Positions 18,572-28,359 are shown, counted from the first letter of the stretch. The stretch: 64,000 nucleotides of DNA from Candidatus Gastranaerophilales bacterium (GCA_944327225.1 CALVGZ010000002.1:84579-148578), one strand, 5' to 3'. Numbers and translations are program-made. The notes: generated by a model not told the origin, from the sequence alone.

Positions 18572-19663
18572 TTATTTGATTTCTCCATTTATTATAGCTT
18601 CAACTAATTCTGCTTTTTGTTGGTCTTTATAAAAAGGCGTTTTTTTCCAATTATTTTCAGTAGAGTTCGCTGTCGCAAATATTTGGCTTGCGTCATCATC
18701 TAAAACTTTTGCATAAATTTTTAAAGTGTCGGGATGTTGATCATAGTGTAAAAATGTATTTTTACACCAACCTTCCTTGGATAACGTTTCTTTTAGAATT
18801 TTATGAGCATCATCACCCATTATATTAATCAATGTTTCTGCAAATTCAGGTTCTAAACTATATGTAACAAACCTTTCTTGATTTTCATCATCTGCAAAAT
18901 AATTTTTAATTACTTCGGAAGTTCTATCACCTAAAATTTCTGCTACGGCATTAAATTCTTCAAATTTATTGTTTCTTAACATCTTATCTATAGGTGTTTT
19001 TCCCCATTCGTCTTTAGTAACACAAATTTTAGCGAATACTTCAGAAGCATTATCACCTAAACCTCTAGCGTAAGCTTTCAAAGTTTCAGGATGTTGACTT
19101 TCGTGCAGAAATGTACTTTCTTTATCATTTTTTATTAATAATGTCTCTTTAAAAATTTTAAGTGCATTATCACCCAAAATATCAATAATAGCATTTACAA
19201 ATTCAGGTTCTTTTTCATAATGAGCAAAAGTGTTGCCATTTTTATCTTGCATTGGAAAAGCAATTTTTAATAAATATGGAGTAATTTTATGTTCTTTGCT
19301 CTTAAATTTTTCATAACTACATTTATGAAAGAAAGTTGCACCATTCTCATCTTGTTCTAATAAAGGGGAATTAAGTGCGGTTACGGTATCGATAATAGCA
19401 TCGCTTATTATGTTTTTAAGTTCAAGAGCCGATTTTTCCGATTTATCGGATGTTTGAAGTTGTTTAATTATTTTGTCTATATCAGAATAATCATCACTTC
19501 CCTTGAAGGATATATTATACATTCCTTTTATGTGTTGAAATGAAATTTTCTTAAAATCTTTGGATTCTTGTGTTGTATTTGAAATATTGGAAGAATCGCT
19601 ATTTCTGTTAATTTTGTTTAATTTAAAATTATTTTGATTTAATCTAATTGGTGAAATTCGCAT
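18572..19663 (-). CDS. ankyrin-like repeat protein, function unknown
   Basis: 363 aa with no clear signal peptide or membrane segment. The N-terminus 'MRISPIRLNQNN' leads to an 'ISFKG' motif near residue 54, after a Ser/Asn-rich stretch. The rest is degenerate repeats of about 33-70 residues built on 'NTFLHYDQHPDTLKIYAK' / 'STFLHESQHPETLKAYAR' and 'GDNASEVFAK', resembling ankyrin repeats. Such repeats usually bind proteins. 'aaaggga' precedes ATG 19663. No catalytic motif is recognised. Host interaction or an envelope role is possible but not shown. Confidence 0.75.
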   Translation of the reverse strand: MRISPIRLNQNNFKLNKINRNSDSSNISNTTQESKDFKKISFQHIKGMYNISFKGSDDYSDIDKIIKQLQTSDKSEKSALELKNIISDAIIDTVTALNSPLLEQDENGATFFHKCSYEKFKSKEHKITPYLLKIAFPMQDKNGNTFAHYEKEPEFVNAIIDILGDNALKIFKETLLIKNDKESTFLHESQHPETLKAYARGLGDNASEVFAKICVTKDEWGKTPIDKMLRNNKFEEFNAVAEILGDRTSEVIKNYFADDENQERFVTYSLEPEFAETLINIMGDDAHKILKETLSKEGWCKNTFLHYDQHPDTLKIYAKVLDDDASQIFATANSTENNWKKTPFYKDQQKAELVEAIINGEIK

Positions 19664-19752
19664 ATTTCCCTTTCTTTAATTGTAAATATTTATATAAAAC
19701 CTCTGAAATTTTTTTTTTGCTTTTTGATGTTAATTTAAAATTAAGTTTAATT

Positions 19753-22700
19753 TTAGATAATATCCATATTGCAAAAATCTTTATATGGACAATATACACA
19801 GCTTGATTCTTCATAACTTGGTTCAAAATTGCAGTTTTTTATATTTTCTATTGCTTTATAAAACTCTTGAACAACTATTTCGCATTCTTTTTCGGTTAAA
19901 TTTAAGATTCTTGTTTTTCCATCAAGTAAAAATAAGAAACCGGTCTGTTTTACTTTTTTTCCTGTAATTTTTTCAAAAAAGTATTTATATAAGCACATTT
20001 GGTTATAATAATTTTTATATTTTCCGTCTGATGAAAAAGCTTTTTCACTTTCCGGTTTAGAAGTTTTATAGTCAATTATGTTAAAAGTTCCGTCTGAGTT
20101 CTTTTCCAGTTTATCAATTATTCCTTTAAATTTATAATTTTCTGTTTCATATTCTATTTTATATTCTGCTGCGTACAAGTTTGAAGCGGGTGTATCAAAT
20201 AAATGTTGATAGTAATTATCGAGTTCATTTATTCCCCTTTGAAGGTATATTTTTTTTGTTTCTGTATCTGACATTGGATATGTAGAAAATATATTTTTAA
20301 ATACATTTAATATTTCATCTTTATTTGGGTATTGTTTATTTTTAATTGTTGTGTTAATTACATATTCAAAGGTTCTATGTATTGCACTTCCATAATTTGC
20401 GGCATCCGGTATCGATAATCTTGTATCAAAATTTAAAATTTCACTGTATAGGAATTTTCTCGGGCATTCTTGGTATGTGTTAAATAGTGTTTGAGAGAAG
20501 GCTCTATCTTTAATTTTTGTATTAATTAAAATTTTAAAATCTCTTTTATAATCATAAGGTCTTTTTGTTAGAATATTTTTATTTATTTTATTTTCAATAC
20601 TTTCATCAATTTCATTTTTATAAACAATTTCCATTAAATGTTGAGCATTTGTGATCCATTTGCTTGCGGGAGTTGTTCTTTTGCCTGAGCTAATTGCATA
20701 GGATAGTCTGAGCGTATGTTTTGCTCTTGTCATTCCTACATACATTGTTTTTATTTTGTCCGAAAGTTTATAGGCTTGCCATTGCTCATCGGTTTTATAT
20801 TTATCTATAGCGGTTGGAATTGTTGGTTTGAAGCTTGTTGATGAGCTTTCCCAGCGTCTGGCTTGAAGTGAGGGCATATATACATATTCATATTCTTTTC
20901 CTTTGGATGCATGGTATGTTGTTAATTGAACAGCATTCATATTGGTCAGGGGTTTATTTGTTTTTATGTCTAAATCATTATCATTTTGAATAATTAACAG
21001 GTATTCAATAAAATCATAAAAATGGTTGTTTTTGTGATTTTCGCTAAAATTCGAAGCTTCTTCAATAAGTTTTTTTAACCCTTCAATGTTTTCATTTTTA
21101 TTTGTTTCTTCTTCAAGATAATATTTAAAAATTCCTGTTTTATAGCCTGTTTCTATAACAACGTTTCTTGTGGATTCGGCTGACATATATTTTTTTAATT
21201 CATCATAAATTTTTAGAAAATTATTTATTTTATCTTTTTCTATCCAATCATTAATTTCTTTCATTGATTCAATAAAAGTTTTATTGATTGAAATTTTTTC
21301 ATAAATTTTTCCAAAATCAATAGGATTAATTTCAAATGGTTTTAAAAGAAGAAGTTTTAATATCTTATCCGAGTATAGTTCCGGATTTGCAAGCATTTGT
21401 AAGTAATATAATAGCGTAATTGATGAATTTATTTCAAAAATACTTTTTCCGTCCTTTAATTCTGTTGGAATGTTTTTATCTTTAAATACATCTGCAAAAT
21501 ATTGTAATTGATTGTTAGATGTTGAAATTACTGCAATTTGGGAAAGGTCTTTTTCTTCTTTTTCATTTTTTGGACAGTCATTTGAGTTAATGAGAGTTTC
21601 TATTTCGCTTACAATATCCAGACATTCTTGTTCCGAATTATTATAGATTGTGCAACGGACTTTTTTGTCTTGTTTTATTATATTTTCATTTTTTGCTTGC
21701 AGATCTTTATTTATGTTATATTTTGAAAATTTCGGGTTAATTTCAAGTCTTCTTTCATCTTCTTTAGAGATGTTTCTTGCAATATCCAGAATAGATTGGG
21801 TCGATCGCATATTTTCTTTTAGACAAATAACTTTTGTGTCGGGAAATTTTTCTAAAAAGTTTTGAATAGTATCTAAATTGGCACCTTGAAAAGAATATAT
21901 AATTTGATCATCATCTCCTACGACGAACACATTTTTGCAATTAGAGGTTAGAAAAAAGACAATGTCGTTTTGCGCTTTATTAGTATCTTGGTATTCATCA
22001 ACTAAGATATAATCATATTTTTTTGAAATTTTATCTAAAAAAGCAGGGGATTTTTCAAATTTTTCCAATACAAATATTATCATATCGTCAAAATCAATAT
22101 AGCCTTCTTTTTCCATTTTTGATTTATATAATTCGTAATAATCCCAAATTTCAATAGCTTTATTTATTATTTCCTCTTGTTCGGATAAATTATTTTTTAG
22201 TTTTTCAATCTCTTTTGGTTTTGTATTCGGATTATTTTCAAGTTCTTGAATTTCTTTTATGAGTTTATCTTTTTTGGGTTTCCAAGAGGGGTTCTTTTCA
22301 ATGTTTTCAAAATATTTTTCTTTTGTATAACGATATCTTTTTATTTCTGAGATTTTTTTAATAATTGTATTCAAATAAACATAAGGATTATTTTTGAAAT
22401 TTCTGTAATATTTTGGATTATATTCATCTATACATTCTTTTATTAATTGATTTTTGGCTGAATCTGTAATAATTCTGTAATTTTCGGGAAGTTCAAAACT
22501 TTCTGCAAATTGACCCAGTATATCATTGCAAAAACTGTGGTAAGTGTAAACATTTACGTCAGTGTTGTTGTCATCAAGTATTTTGATGAGCCTGTTTTTT
22601 AGTTCACTTGCGGCAGTTTCCGTAAAGGTAAGACACAATATTCTTTCAGGTTCAATTCCTTTATTTAATATTGCTTTAATCCTTTGAGTGACGGTAAAAG

Positions 22701-22788
22701 TTTTGCCTGTTCCGGGCCCTGCTATTACTAGGTATTTGCCTTCAAGGTTATCAATACATTCTTGCTGTTTTGTATTAGGTTTAATCAT
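19753..22788 (-). CDS. UvrD-like helicase fused to a PD-(D/E)XK Fe-S nuclease
   Basis: 1011 aa. Residues 1-700 are a UvrD/PcrA-type SF1 helicase: Walker A 'AGPGTGKTFTVTQR', Walker B 'YILVDEYQDTN', motif IV-VI blocks including 'LTTYHASKGKEYEYV' and 'MYVGMTRAKHTLRL'. The C-terminal 250 residues are an AddB/RecB-type nuclease: 'FKGIIDKLE', 'NIIDYKTSK', 'QMCLYKYFF', with Fe-S cysteines at 'QECPRKFLY' and the final 'CVYCPYKDFC'. It probably processes double-strand ends, like AddAB/AdnAB but from one polypeptide. Starts with 'aagga' upstream and an extended -10 promoter. Confidence 0.88.
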   Translation of the reverse strand: MIKPNTKQQECIDNLEGKYLVIAGPGTGKTFTVTQRIKAILNKGIEPERILCLTFTETAASELKNRLIKILDDNNTDVNVYTYHSFCNDILGQFAESFELPENYRIITDSAKNQLIKECIDEYNPKYYRNFKNNPYVYLNTIIKKISEIKRYRYTKEKYFENIEKNPSWKPKKDKLIKEIQELENNPNTKPKEIEKLKNNLSEQEEIINKAIEIWDYYELYKSKMEKEGYIDFDDMIIFVLEKFEKSPAFLDKISKKYDYILVDEYQDTNKAQNDIVFFLTSNCKNVFVVGDDDQIIYSFQGANLDTIQNFLEKFPDTKVICLKENMRSTQSILDIARNISKEDERRLEINPKFSKYNINKDLQAKNENIIKQDKKVRCTIYNNSEQECLDIVSEIETLINSNDCPKNEKEEKDLSQIAVISTSNNQLQYFADVFKDKNIPTELKDGKSIFEINSSITLLYYLQMLANPELYSDKILKLLLLKPFEINPIDFGKIYEKISINKTFIESMKEINDWIEKDKINNFLKIYDELKKYMSAESTRNVVIETGYKTGIFKYYLEEETNKNENIEGLKKLIEEASNFSENHKNNHFYDFIEYLLIIQNDNDLDIKTNKPLTNMNAVQLTTYHASKGKEYEYVYMPSLQARRWESSSTSFKPTIPTAIDKYKTDEQWQAYKLSDKIKTMYVGMTRAKHTLRLSYAISSGKRTTPASKWITNAQHLMEIVYKNEIDESIENKINKNILTKRPYDYKRDFKILINTKIKDRAFSQTLFNTYQECPRKFLYSEILNFDTRLSIPDAANYGSAIHRTFEYVINTTIKNKQYPNKDEILNVFKNIFSTYPMSDTETKKIYLQRGINELDNYYQHLFDTPASNLYAAEYKIEYETENYKFKGIIDKLEKNSDGTFNIIDYKTSKPESEKAFSSDGKYKNYYNQMCLYKYFFEKITGKKVKQTGFLFLLDGKTRILNLTEKECEIVVQEFYKAIENIKNCNFEPSYEESSCVYCPYKDFCNMDII

Positions 22789-22837
22789 ATTAATTTATTT
22801 TTTCCTTTAAGAATTTTTTAGTAATAAATATTTTTGG

Positions 22838-22846
22838 ATTATAACA
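22838..22846 (-). promoter_or_regulatory. extended -10 promoter of the helicase-nuclease gene
   Basis: On the minus strand, TGT precedes TATAAT (22838-22843), about 50 nt before the start codon. No -35 match. Confidence 0.5.
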
Positions 22847-22952
22847 TTTTATAAAAGTTAATATAAGGATTATTTTAGTAAATTTTACATATTTTTGTTA
22901 CAGTCATGTTTCATAATTATTTGGTTTGTTTGATTTTCTTTAAAAAAATTTA

Positions 22953-22961
22953 TGTTATTAT
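22953..22961 (+). promoter_or_regulatory. extended -10 promoter of the MATE gene
   Basis: TGT then TATTAT (22956-22961), 18 nt before the chosen ATG. The -35 region is only TTGATT-like with a long spacer. Confidence 0.45.
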
Positions 22962-22978
22962 GTTACTTTGAGGATAGT

Positions 22979-24331
22979 ATGGCAACAAAAGAATTAACTA
23001 TAGGTAATCCTTTTAAATTAATTTTAAATTTTATGTTTCCAATATTGATTGGAAATATGTTTCAACAATTTTATAATTTGGTTGATGCCCTGATAGTTGG
23101 AAGGACATTGGGTATTAAAGCTCTTGGAGCGGTTGGAGCAACTGCACCTTTAATATTTCTTGTGATAAGTTTTATTTTTGCTACCACGCAAGGTTTTTCG
23201 GTTATTACTGCACAAAAGTTCGGTGCAAGAGATTATAATTTGGTTAAAAAATCAGTTAGTTCTTCTTTTATATTGTCTTTTGCTTTAACTGTTATATTAA
23301 CACTTCTGTCTGCTCCTTTTGCTTATCAAATGTTGGATTTTTTAAGAACTCCGTCTGATATTATTGAACCTGCCTATGATTATCTTTTTATTATGTTTAT
23401 TGGGATTTTTGCAACTGTTTTTTATAATGTTTCATCTAATATTTTAAGAGCTTTGGGGGATAGTAAAACACCTTTATATTTTCTGATATTTGCGTCAATT
23501 TTAAATATTATTTTGGATTTAATTTTTATTTTAAAATTTAATATGGGGGTTAAGGGTGCTGCTTGGGCAACTGTTCTTTCTCAGGCTGTTGCTACTGTTT
23601 TGTGTTTAATATTTATGTTTTTAAAATTTCCGATATTAAAATTAAAAAAACATGACTGGAAAGTTAGCTGGAGTTTTTTATATGAACATTTGTATGTCGG
23701 TATTCCAATGGGTTTTCAAATGTCAGTATTGTCTATCGGAATAATTGCATTGCAATTTGTTTTAAATGGTTTGGGTTCTATTGCGGTTGCTGCATATACT
23801 ACGGCAATGCGTGTTGACCAGCTATTTTCGCAGATATATCTTGCTTTGGGAGCTACTATGGCAACATATACTGCACAGAATTTCGGTGCCAAAAAGATGT
23901 CCAGAATTAAAGACGGTGCAAAAGCAAGTATTTTGATAGCTTTTATTGCAAGTGTTTTTGCGGTTATATTTTTAACATTTTTTGCAGGTAATATAATTGC
24001 TTTATTTATGGATGAACCTCATCCTGAAGTTATCAGACTTGCTGTTTTATATATTCATATTATTATGATATTTTTCCTTTTCCTTGGAATTTTGATTATT
24101 TATAGAAACATTTTACAAGGTATGGGAAATGTTACGGCACCTTTGGCTTCGGGAGTCGCTGAACTTATTGCAAGAACAGCTTGTGCCTTTATTTTAGGTC
24201 ATTATTTCGGATATATAGGTATATGTCTTTCAACTCCTGCTGCTTGGGTTGCGGCTGCGATTGTTTTATATGTTGGGTATAAAATTAGTTTGGTAAAAAA
24301 TTTAAAAAAAATAAGAATGATGAAAATATAA
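22979..24331 (+). CDS. MATE family efflux transporter
   Basis: 450-aa inner-membrane protein with about 12 helices in two pseudo-repeats. 'PILIGNMFQQFYNLVDALIVGRTLG' region (residues about 20-45) and 'VTAPLASGVAELIAR' are typical of the DinF/NorM-like MatE domain. Exports drugs or other cationic compounds using a Na+ or H+ gradient. ATG 22979 is chosen because 'gagga' lies 6 nt upstream; the open frame extends 9 codons further without a ribosome site. The EamA-type transporter gene follows after 3 nt. Confidence 0.92.
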   Translation: MATKELTIGNPFKLILNFMFPILIGNMFQQFYNLVDALIVGRTLGIKALGAVGATAPLIFLVISFIFATTQGFSVITAQKFGARDYNLVKKSVSSSFILSFALTVILTLLSAPFAYQMLDFLRTPSDIIEPAYDYLFIMFIGIFATVFYNVSSNILRALGDSKTPLYFLIFASILNIILDLIFILKFNMGVKGAAWATVLSQAVATVLCLIFMFLKFPILKLKKHDWKVSWSFLYEHLYVGIPMGFQMSVLSIGIIALQFVLNGLGSIAVAAYTTAMRVDQLFSQIYLALGATMATYTAQNFGAKKMSRIKDGAKASILIAFIASVFAVIFLTFFAGNIIALFMDEPHPEVIRLAVLYIHIIMIFFLFLGILIIYRNILQGMGNVTAPLASGVAELIARTACAFILGHYFGYIGICLSTPAAWVAAAIVLYVGYKISLVKNLKKIRMMKI

Positions 24332-24334
24332 ATT

Positions 24335-25228
24335 ATGGAAAAAAGCTCGAAGCGTGCATTTTTGGATTTGCATATTTCAATTTTACTTGCCGGTCTGACA
24401 GGGCTTTTTGGGCGTTTAATAACGTTAAACGAAGGTTTGCTTACTTTTTGGAGATTATTTTTTACGGTTGGAATTTTTTGTTTATTTTTATTTTTTAATA
24501 AGAAATTTTATAAAGTTAGATTAAAGGATTTTTTTAAAATAGCTTTGGTGGGTGGACTTTTGGGGCTTCATTGGGTATTTTTTTATGGAAGTATTAAATA
24601 TTCTAATATATCAGTGGGAACGGTCTGCCTTTCTTTAATTAGTTTTTTTACGGCCATAATTGATCCTATAGTCAACAAGCACAGATATTTTAAGCATGAA
24701 TTTTTATTCAGTTTGATTACAATTTTTGGTATAATTTTAATTTTTAATTTCGACAGTGGTTATAAAACAGGTGTTATTATAGGCATAATATCTGCATTTT
24801 TGGCTGCATTATTTACTATATTTAATAAAAAAGTTTCAAAATACAGTCTTGAAACAGTTTTGTTTTATGAAATGGTTGGTGGTTTGATTTGTATAAGTTT
24901 GTTTTTGCCTTTTTATTTATATTTTTTTCCTGTTAAAAATGTTTTTCCGGTGGGGTTAGATTTATTTTATCTTGTGATATTGGCTTTATTTTGCACAATA
25001 TTTTTGTATTATTTTCAAGTCAGCGCGTTAAAAAAACTTTCCGCTTTTAGTGTTAATTTATCGTATAACTTAGAACCTGTTTATACAATTATTCTTGCTA
25101 TGATAATATTTTGTGAGTATAAAGAATTGAACATCGCTTTTTATATAGGATTTTTTGCTATTTTGATTTCTGTTATTTTGGAAAGTCTTTATGTTGCAAA
25201 ATGGAGTAAAAAATTCAGTAAAGACTGA
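24335..25228 (+). CDS. EamA/DMT superfamily transporter
   Basis: 297 aa with ten predicted membrane helices in two EamA repeats ('GLLGLHWVFFYGSIKYSNIS' and 'LSYNLEPVYTIILAMIIF' are the hallmark end-of-repeat blocks). Probably exports small metabolites such as amino acids. Co-transcribed with the MATE gene (3-nt gap). Ends one base before the convergent rubredoxin fusion gene. Confidence 0.88.
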   Translation: MEKSSKRAFLDLHISILLAGLTGLFGRLITLNEGLLTFWRLFFTVGIFCLFLFFNKKFYKVRLKDFFKIALVGGLLGLHWVFFYGSIKYSNISVGTVCLSLISFFTAIIDPIVNKHRYFKHEFLFSLITIFGIILIFNFDSGYKTGVIIGIISAFLAALFTIFNKKVSKYSLETVLFYEMVGGLICISLFLPFYLYFFPVKNVFPVGLDLFYLVILALFCTIFLYYFQVSALKKLSAFSVNLSYNLEPVYTIILAMIIFCEYKELNIAFYIGFFAILISVILESLYVAKWSKKFSKD

Positions 25229-25855
25229 TTAAATTTTTTTAAAAACATTTTTTGGTTGTTTGCATATCGGACAAACAAAATCATCAGGTTCGTTTTCGAT
25301 ATTTCCTTTGTAAATGTATCCGCAGACAGAACATTTATAACCTTGTATTTCTGTTTTTTGTTCAATAAACGTGGGAGCGTTTTTAGGGGTAAGTCCTTTT
25401 TTAATTAAATGATAATAAGCATAGGTCATAGGGGTTTTTTTTGGATTAATAACGTCTCCTTCTGATATTTTTGCAATAAAAATTGTATGGGTTTCGGTTT
25501 CTATTGTATTTATTACATCTAAAATTAAATAGCTTACGCAATTTGGAATTATATTAAGATTTGAGATTGTTATTTTTTCAATATTTTCGAATTTATTAAC
25601 ATTTCTTCCGGATTGAAAACCAAATGTCGGAATTATATTTTCGTCAATATCTTCCGGCAGAATGGAAATTGCAAAATGTTTTGATTTTTTAATACATTCG
25701 TTTGTATAGTTGTTATGGTTAATACTTACTGCAACAGTATTATAGGTTACTTGAATTAAACTGTTTACAATGCAGCCTGTTGATTTATTTTCATCGTTAA
25801 CGGTTGCGGTATATACTCCGTAAGTTAGATTTTTAAGCGATTCTTGTATATTCAT
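25229..25855 (-). CDS. flavin reductase-rubredoxin fusion (Hrb-like)
   Basis: 208 aa. Residues 1-150 are a flavin reductase-like FMN-binding split barrel; residues about 168-208 are a short rubredoxin with 'CSVCGYIYKG' and 'CPICKQPK' (two CxxC iron-binding knuckles). The same fusion is known as high-molecular-weight rubredoxin, which passes electrons from NAD(P)H to FprA-type flavodiiron proteins that reduce O2 or NO in anaerobes. No flavodiiron gene is in the window. The linker between iron knuckles is shorter than in classic rubredoxin. Lies 8 nt downstream of ogt. Confidence 0.87.
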   Translation of the reverse strand: MNIQESLKNLTYGVYTATVNDENKSTGCIVNSLIQVTYNTVAVSINHNNYTNECIKKSKHFAISILPEDIDENIIPTFGFQSGRNVNKFENIEKITISNLNIIPNCVSYLILDVINTIETETHTIFIAKISEGDVINPKKTPMTYAYYHLIKKGLTPKNAPTFIEQKTEIQGYKCSVCGYIYKGNIENEPDDFVCPICKQPKNVFKKI

Positions 25856-25863
25856 CTTTTCTC

Positions 25864-26319
25864 CTATATAGCTTTTTCTATTTTTAAAAGTTTTTCTTGA
25901 TAATTTATTCCTTGTGAATATCCTCTTAATTTATTATTTGAACCGATTACCCTGTGGCAGGGAATAATAATTAAAATTGGATTTTTGTTGTTGGCATTTC
26001 CGACAGCTCTTGAAGCATTTTTATTTTCGATTTTGTTTGCTATATCTCTATATGTTGTATAAGTTCCATAAGGAATTTTAATTAACTCCATCCAAACTTT
26101 TTTTTGAAATTCTGTTCCGTCGGGTTTTATTGGAATATCAAATTTTTTTCTTTTTCCTTCGAAATATTCATCAAGTTCAATAAATGTTTTTTCAATTAAT
26201 GGACTTAAAATAAAGTTTGAATTATCTTTTATTTTATTGAATTTTAATCTGATTATTTTGTTTTTATTTTCAAATATTGTTATATAGCCGATTTTAGTTT
26301 TTTTATAAAAATAATTCAT
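25864..26319 (-). CDS. ogt: methylated-DNA-protein cysteine methyltransferase
   Basis: Removes O6-alkyl groups from guanine by transfer to its own cysteine. 151 aa with the active site 'IIPCHRVIGSNNKLRGYSQG' near residue 119 and the helix-turn-helix 'TTYRDIANKI' before it. Slightly short N-terminal domain, normal for Ogt. First of a two-gene unit with the flavin reductase-rubredoxin fusion. Confidence 0.95.
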   Translation of the reverse strand: MNYFYKKTKIGYITIFENKNKIIRLKFNKIKDNSNFILSPLIEKTFIELDEYFEGKRKKFDIPIKPDGTEFQKKVWMELIKIPYGTYTTYRDIANKIENKNASRAVGNANNKNPILIIIPCHRVIGSNNKLRGYSQGINYQEKLLKIEKAI

Positions 26320-26374
26320 AGTTAATATTTTGACTTATTTTGTAAAATTTAGCAATAATTTTTTTCTTATGTTT

Positions 26375-26380
26375 TATAAT
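26375..26380 (+). promoter_or_regulatory. -10 element of the second TolC-like gene
   Basis: Perfect TATAAT, 30 nt before ATG 26411. No convincing -35. Confidence 0.45.
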
Positions 26381-26410
26381 ATGTATACGGATTAGAGCTT
26401 GAAGCAAACA

Positions 26411-27706
26411 ATGAAGAAAATAATTTTATTTTTAATATTATTGTTATTAAACAGTTCATCTTTTGCACTTGTCGAAAATAAAAAAATCGACTTAAATCAG
26501 GCAATTGATATAACTTTAAGTGCAAATCCGAGGGTGAAAATTGAAAAATTAAATGTTGAAACATCAAAAAATGAAATTAATATCGCAGACAAATTACAAA
26601 ATCCGTCTTTGCATACTTTTCAAAATATAGGAACGGCTGGCGAAGGTAATCCTCAACAGGTTGGGGCTGATTATACAATAGAAATATTAAAAAGAGGGAA
26701 AAGAAAAGATTATCAAAAATCAGAATCAATTGTTGCATATAATAATCAAAAATTTAAAGAACAGCAGTTGATATTAAATGTAAAAAAAGCTTATATAGAT
26801 TTATTGCTCAAAAAATCATATTTAAAAATATTGACCGAACAAAAAGAGCTTTCTAAGGAGTTGTTTGATTTTGCAAAAACAGAATCTCAAAGAGGTAAGT
26901 TACCTAAAACAGAAGTGATACAAGCACAAATTGCCCTAAATAGAGCTATAATGTACACCAATTCGGCTAAATCTGAGGTTATTTTTGCTCAAAATCGTTT
27001 AAATTCAACAATGAATACCAGTGAAATTAATTATGATACAAAAGAAGATTATTTGGATGATAATTATAAGGCACTTAATACAATAAGCCCTTTGGATAAC
27101 GGATTTGATTTTGAAAAAATTAAGGAATATGCACTTTCTCAAAGGTATGATTTGTTAAAGGCTTCTCAAGAGGTTGAAAGTGCAAAGTTTAATTTAAAAG
27201 TGGTTAAAAGTCAGTTGATTCCCGATGTTGAAGTAACAGGCGGCTATGCTTATCAAAATAAGAGTGTTTCCGCTAACGGTAATTATCTTTCGGGGGCTTA
27301 TGTCGGAGCAAGTTTGGTTAATATTCCCTTGTTTTACAGGTATAAACCTGAAATTAAAAATGCTGAACTTGAAATTGAAAAAGCTCAACTCAGATATGAA
27401 GATATCAAGGTTGACGTTATAAGAGATTTGACGGATGCTTGGGAAAAATTTGTTATAGCCAGAGATAATCTTAATTTTTATAATAAAGAGCTTTTGTCAA
27501 ATTCAAGAGATTTGTTAAAGGAATCAAAAATAAATCTTGATAAAAAGGAAATAGATTTAACTTCGTTTTTGGTTTCTAAAAAATTGTATTTGGAACTTAT
27601 GCTTGGTTATGAATCGGCCTTAGCAGAATATTATAATTGCTATGCTGAGTTGTTAAAAGAAATGAACGCGGATAATTTGGATGTAATTAAAGACGATAGA
27701 GTTTAA
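26411..27706 (+). CDS. TolC/CusC-like outer-membrane efflux protein
   Basis: 431 aa with a signal peptide (about 1-19, 'LLLLNSSSFA'). Two OEP repeats follow, with 'FAKTESQRGKLPKTEVIQAQ' and 'SQRYDLLKASQEVESAKFNLK' matching the coiled-coil tunnel of TolC relatives; closest in style to CzcC/CusC metal or drug efflux channels. ATG 26411 is preferred over a TTG at 26399. It stands alone without a fusion protein or pump, so its inner-membrane partner must be elsewhere. The 3' end overlaps the convergent lipoprotein gene by 4 nt. Confidence 0.88.
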   Translation: MKKIILFLILLLLNSSSFALVENKKIDLNQAIDITLSANPRVKIEKLNVETSKNEINIADKLQNPSLHTFQNIGTAGEGNPQQVGADYTIEILKRGKRKDYQKSESIVAYNNQKFKEQQLILNVKKAYIDLLLKKSYLKILTEQKELSKELFDFAKTESQRGKLPKTEVIQAQIALNRAIMYTNSAKSEVIFAQNRLNSTMNTSEINYDTKEDYLDDNYKALNTISPLDNGFDFEKIKEYALSQRYDLLKASQEVESAKFNLKVVKSQLIPDVEVTGGYAYQNKSVSANGNYLSGAYVGASLVNIPLFYRYKPEIKNAELEIEKAQLRYEDIKVDVIRDLTDAWEKFVIARDNLNFYNKELLSNSRDLLKESKINLDKKEIDLTSFLVSKKLYLELMLGYESALAEYYNCYAELLKEMNADNLDVIKDDRV

Positions 27707-28359
27707 AGTTGAAATTGGTATTTTAAACCTTCATATTGTACAATAATCGGATATTTGTCCAAATCTTCAAAGAAAAAATAAAAATACTGACTTTTTCTCG
27801 GGCTGATTGTTGCAGAGTATTTGATAGAATGTTTTAATACTTGATTTCCTATTGTTTCTAATCTTGAAAAGGCAGATTGATTTGATTGTTCAGATGAGTT
27901 TTGAACCATAGATTGATTCATTTCATTATAGTTTGCAGTCATTCCTGTCATATTTGTAATAGTAGCTCCCATAGAACTCATAGCTGCCATTGATGAAGCC
28001 TCTTGATTTTGCCAAATATCAAGATAGTTATTTGAAGTGATAAATTGAAGATTTCTGTCAGGGTTTGACATTGATAAATCTTCGACTTTGAATGTATATG
28101 GCGTTTCATAAGAAAGATTTTCTACTTGTACAAATAAAGCAAGAATTTCAGGAACAGGAGTTTTGGAAATTCCCATTTTAAGATTTATACTTTGATTTGA
28201 TTTTTTATAGACATTAAAAACAAAATCTTCGTTAGTTTTTATAGTTTGCGTGTTGTTGGAATTATAATCATCTCCAACATAAGTTAACGTTGCACAGCCG
28301 CTGAACAAAAACATTGCACAAGTTAAAAGTATCAGTTTTAATTTTTTAATTTTCCCCAT
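27703..28359 (-). CDS. putative lipoprotein, function unknown
   Basis: 218 aa with a lipoprotein signal peptide: basic start, hydrophobic core and lipobox 'LFSGC' with the modified Cys near residue 22. The mature part is beta-rich with a Met/Ser/Asn-rich central stretch (about 120-160, 'SSMAAMSSMGATITNMTGM'). No family recognised. Convergent with the TolC-like gene and downstream of nothing obvious; it has its own leader. Confidence 0.7.
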   Translation of the reverse strand: MGKIKKLKLILLTCAMFLFSGCATLTYVGDDYNSNNTQTIKTNEDFVFNVYKKSNQSINLKMGISKTPVPEILALFVQVENLSYETPYTFKVEDLSMSNPDRNLQFITSNNYLDIWQNQEASSMAAMSSMGATITNMTGMTANYNEMNQSMVQNSSEQSNQSAFSRLETIGNQVLKHSIKYSATISPRKSQYFYFFFEDLDKYPIIVQYEGLKYQFQL

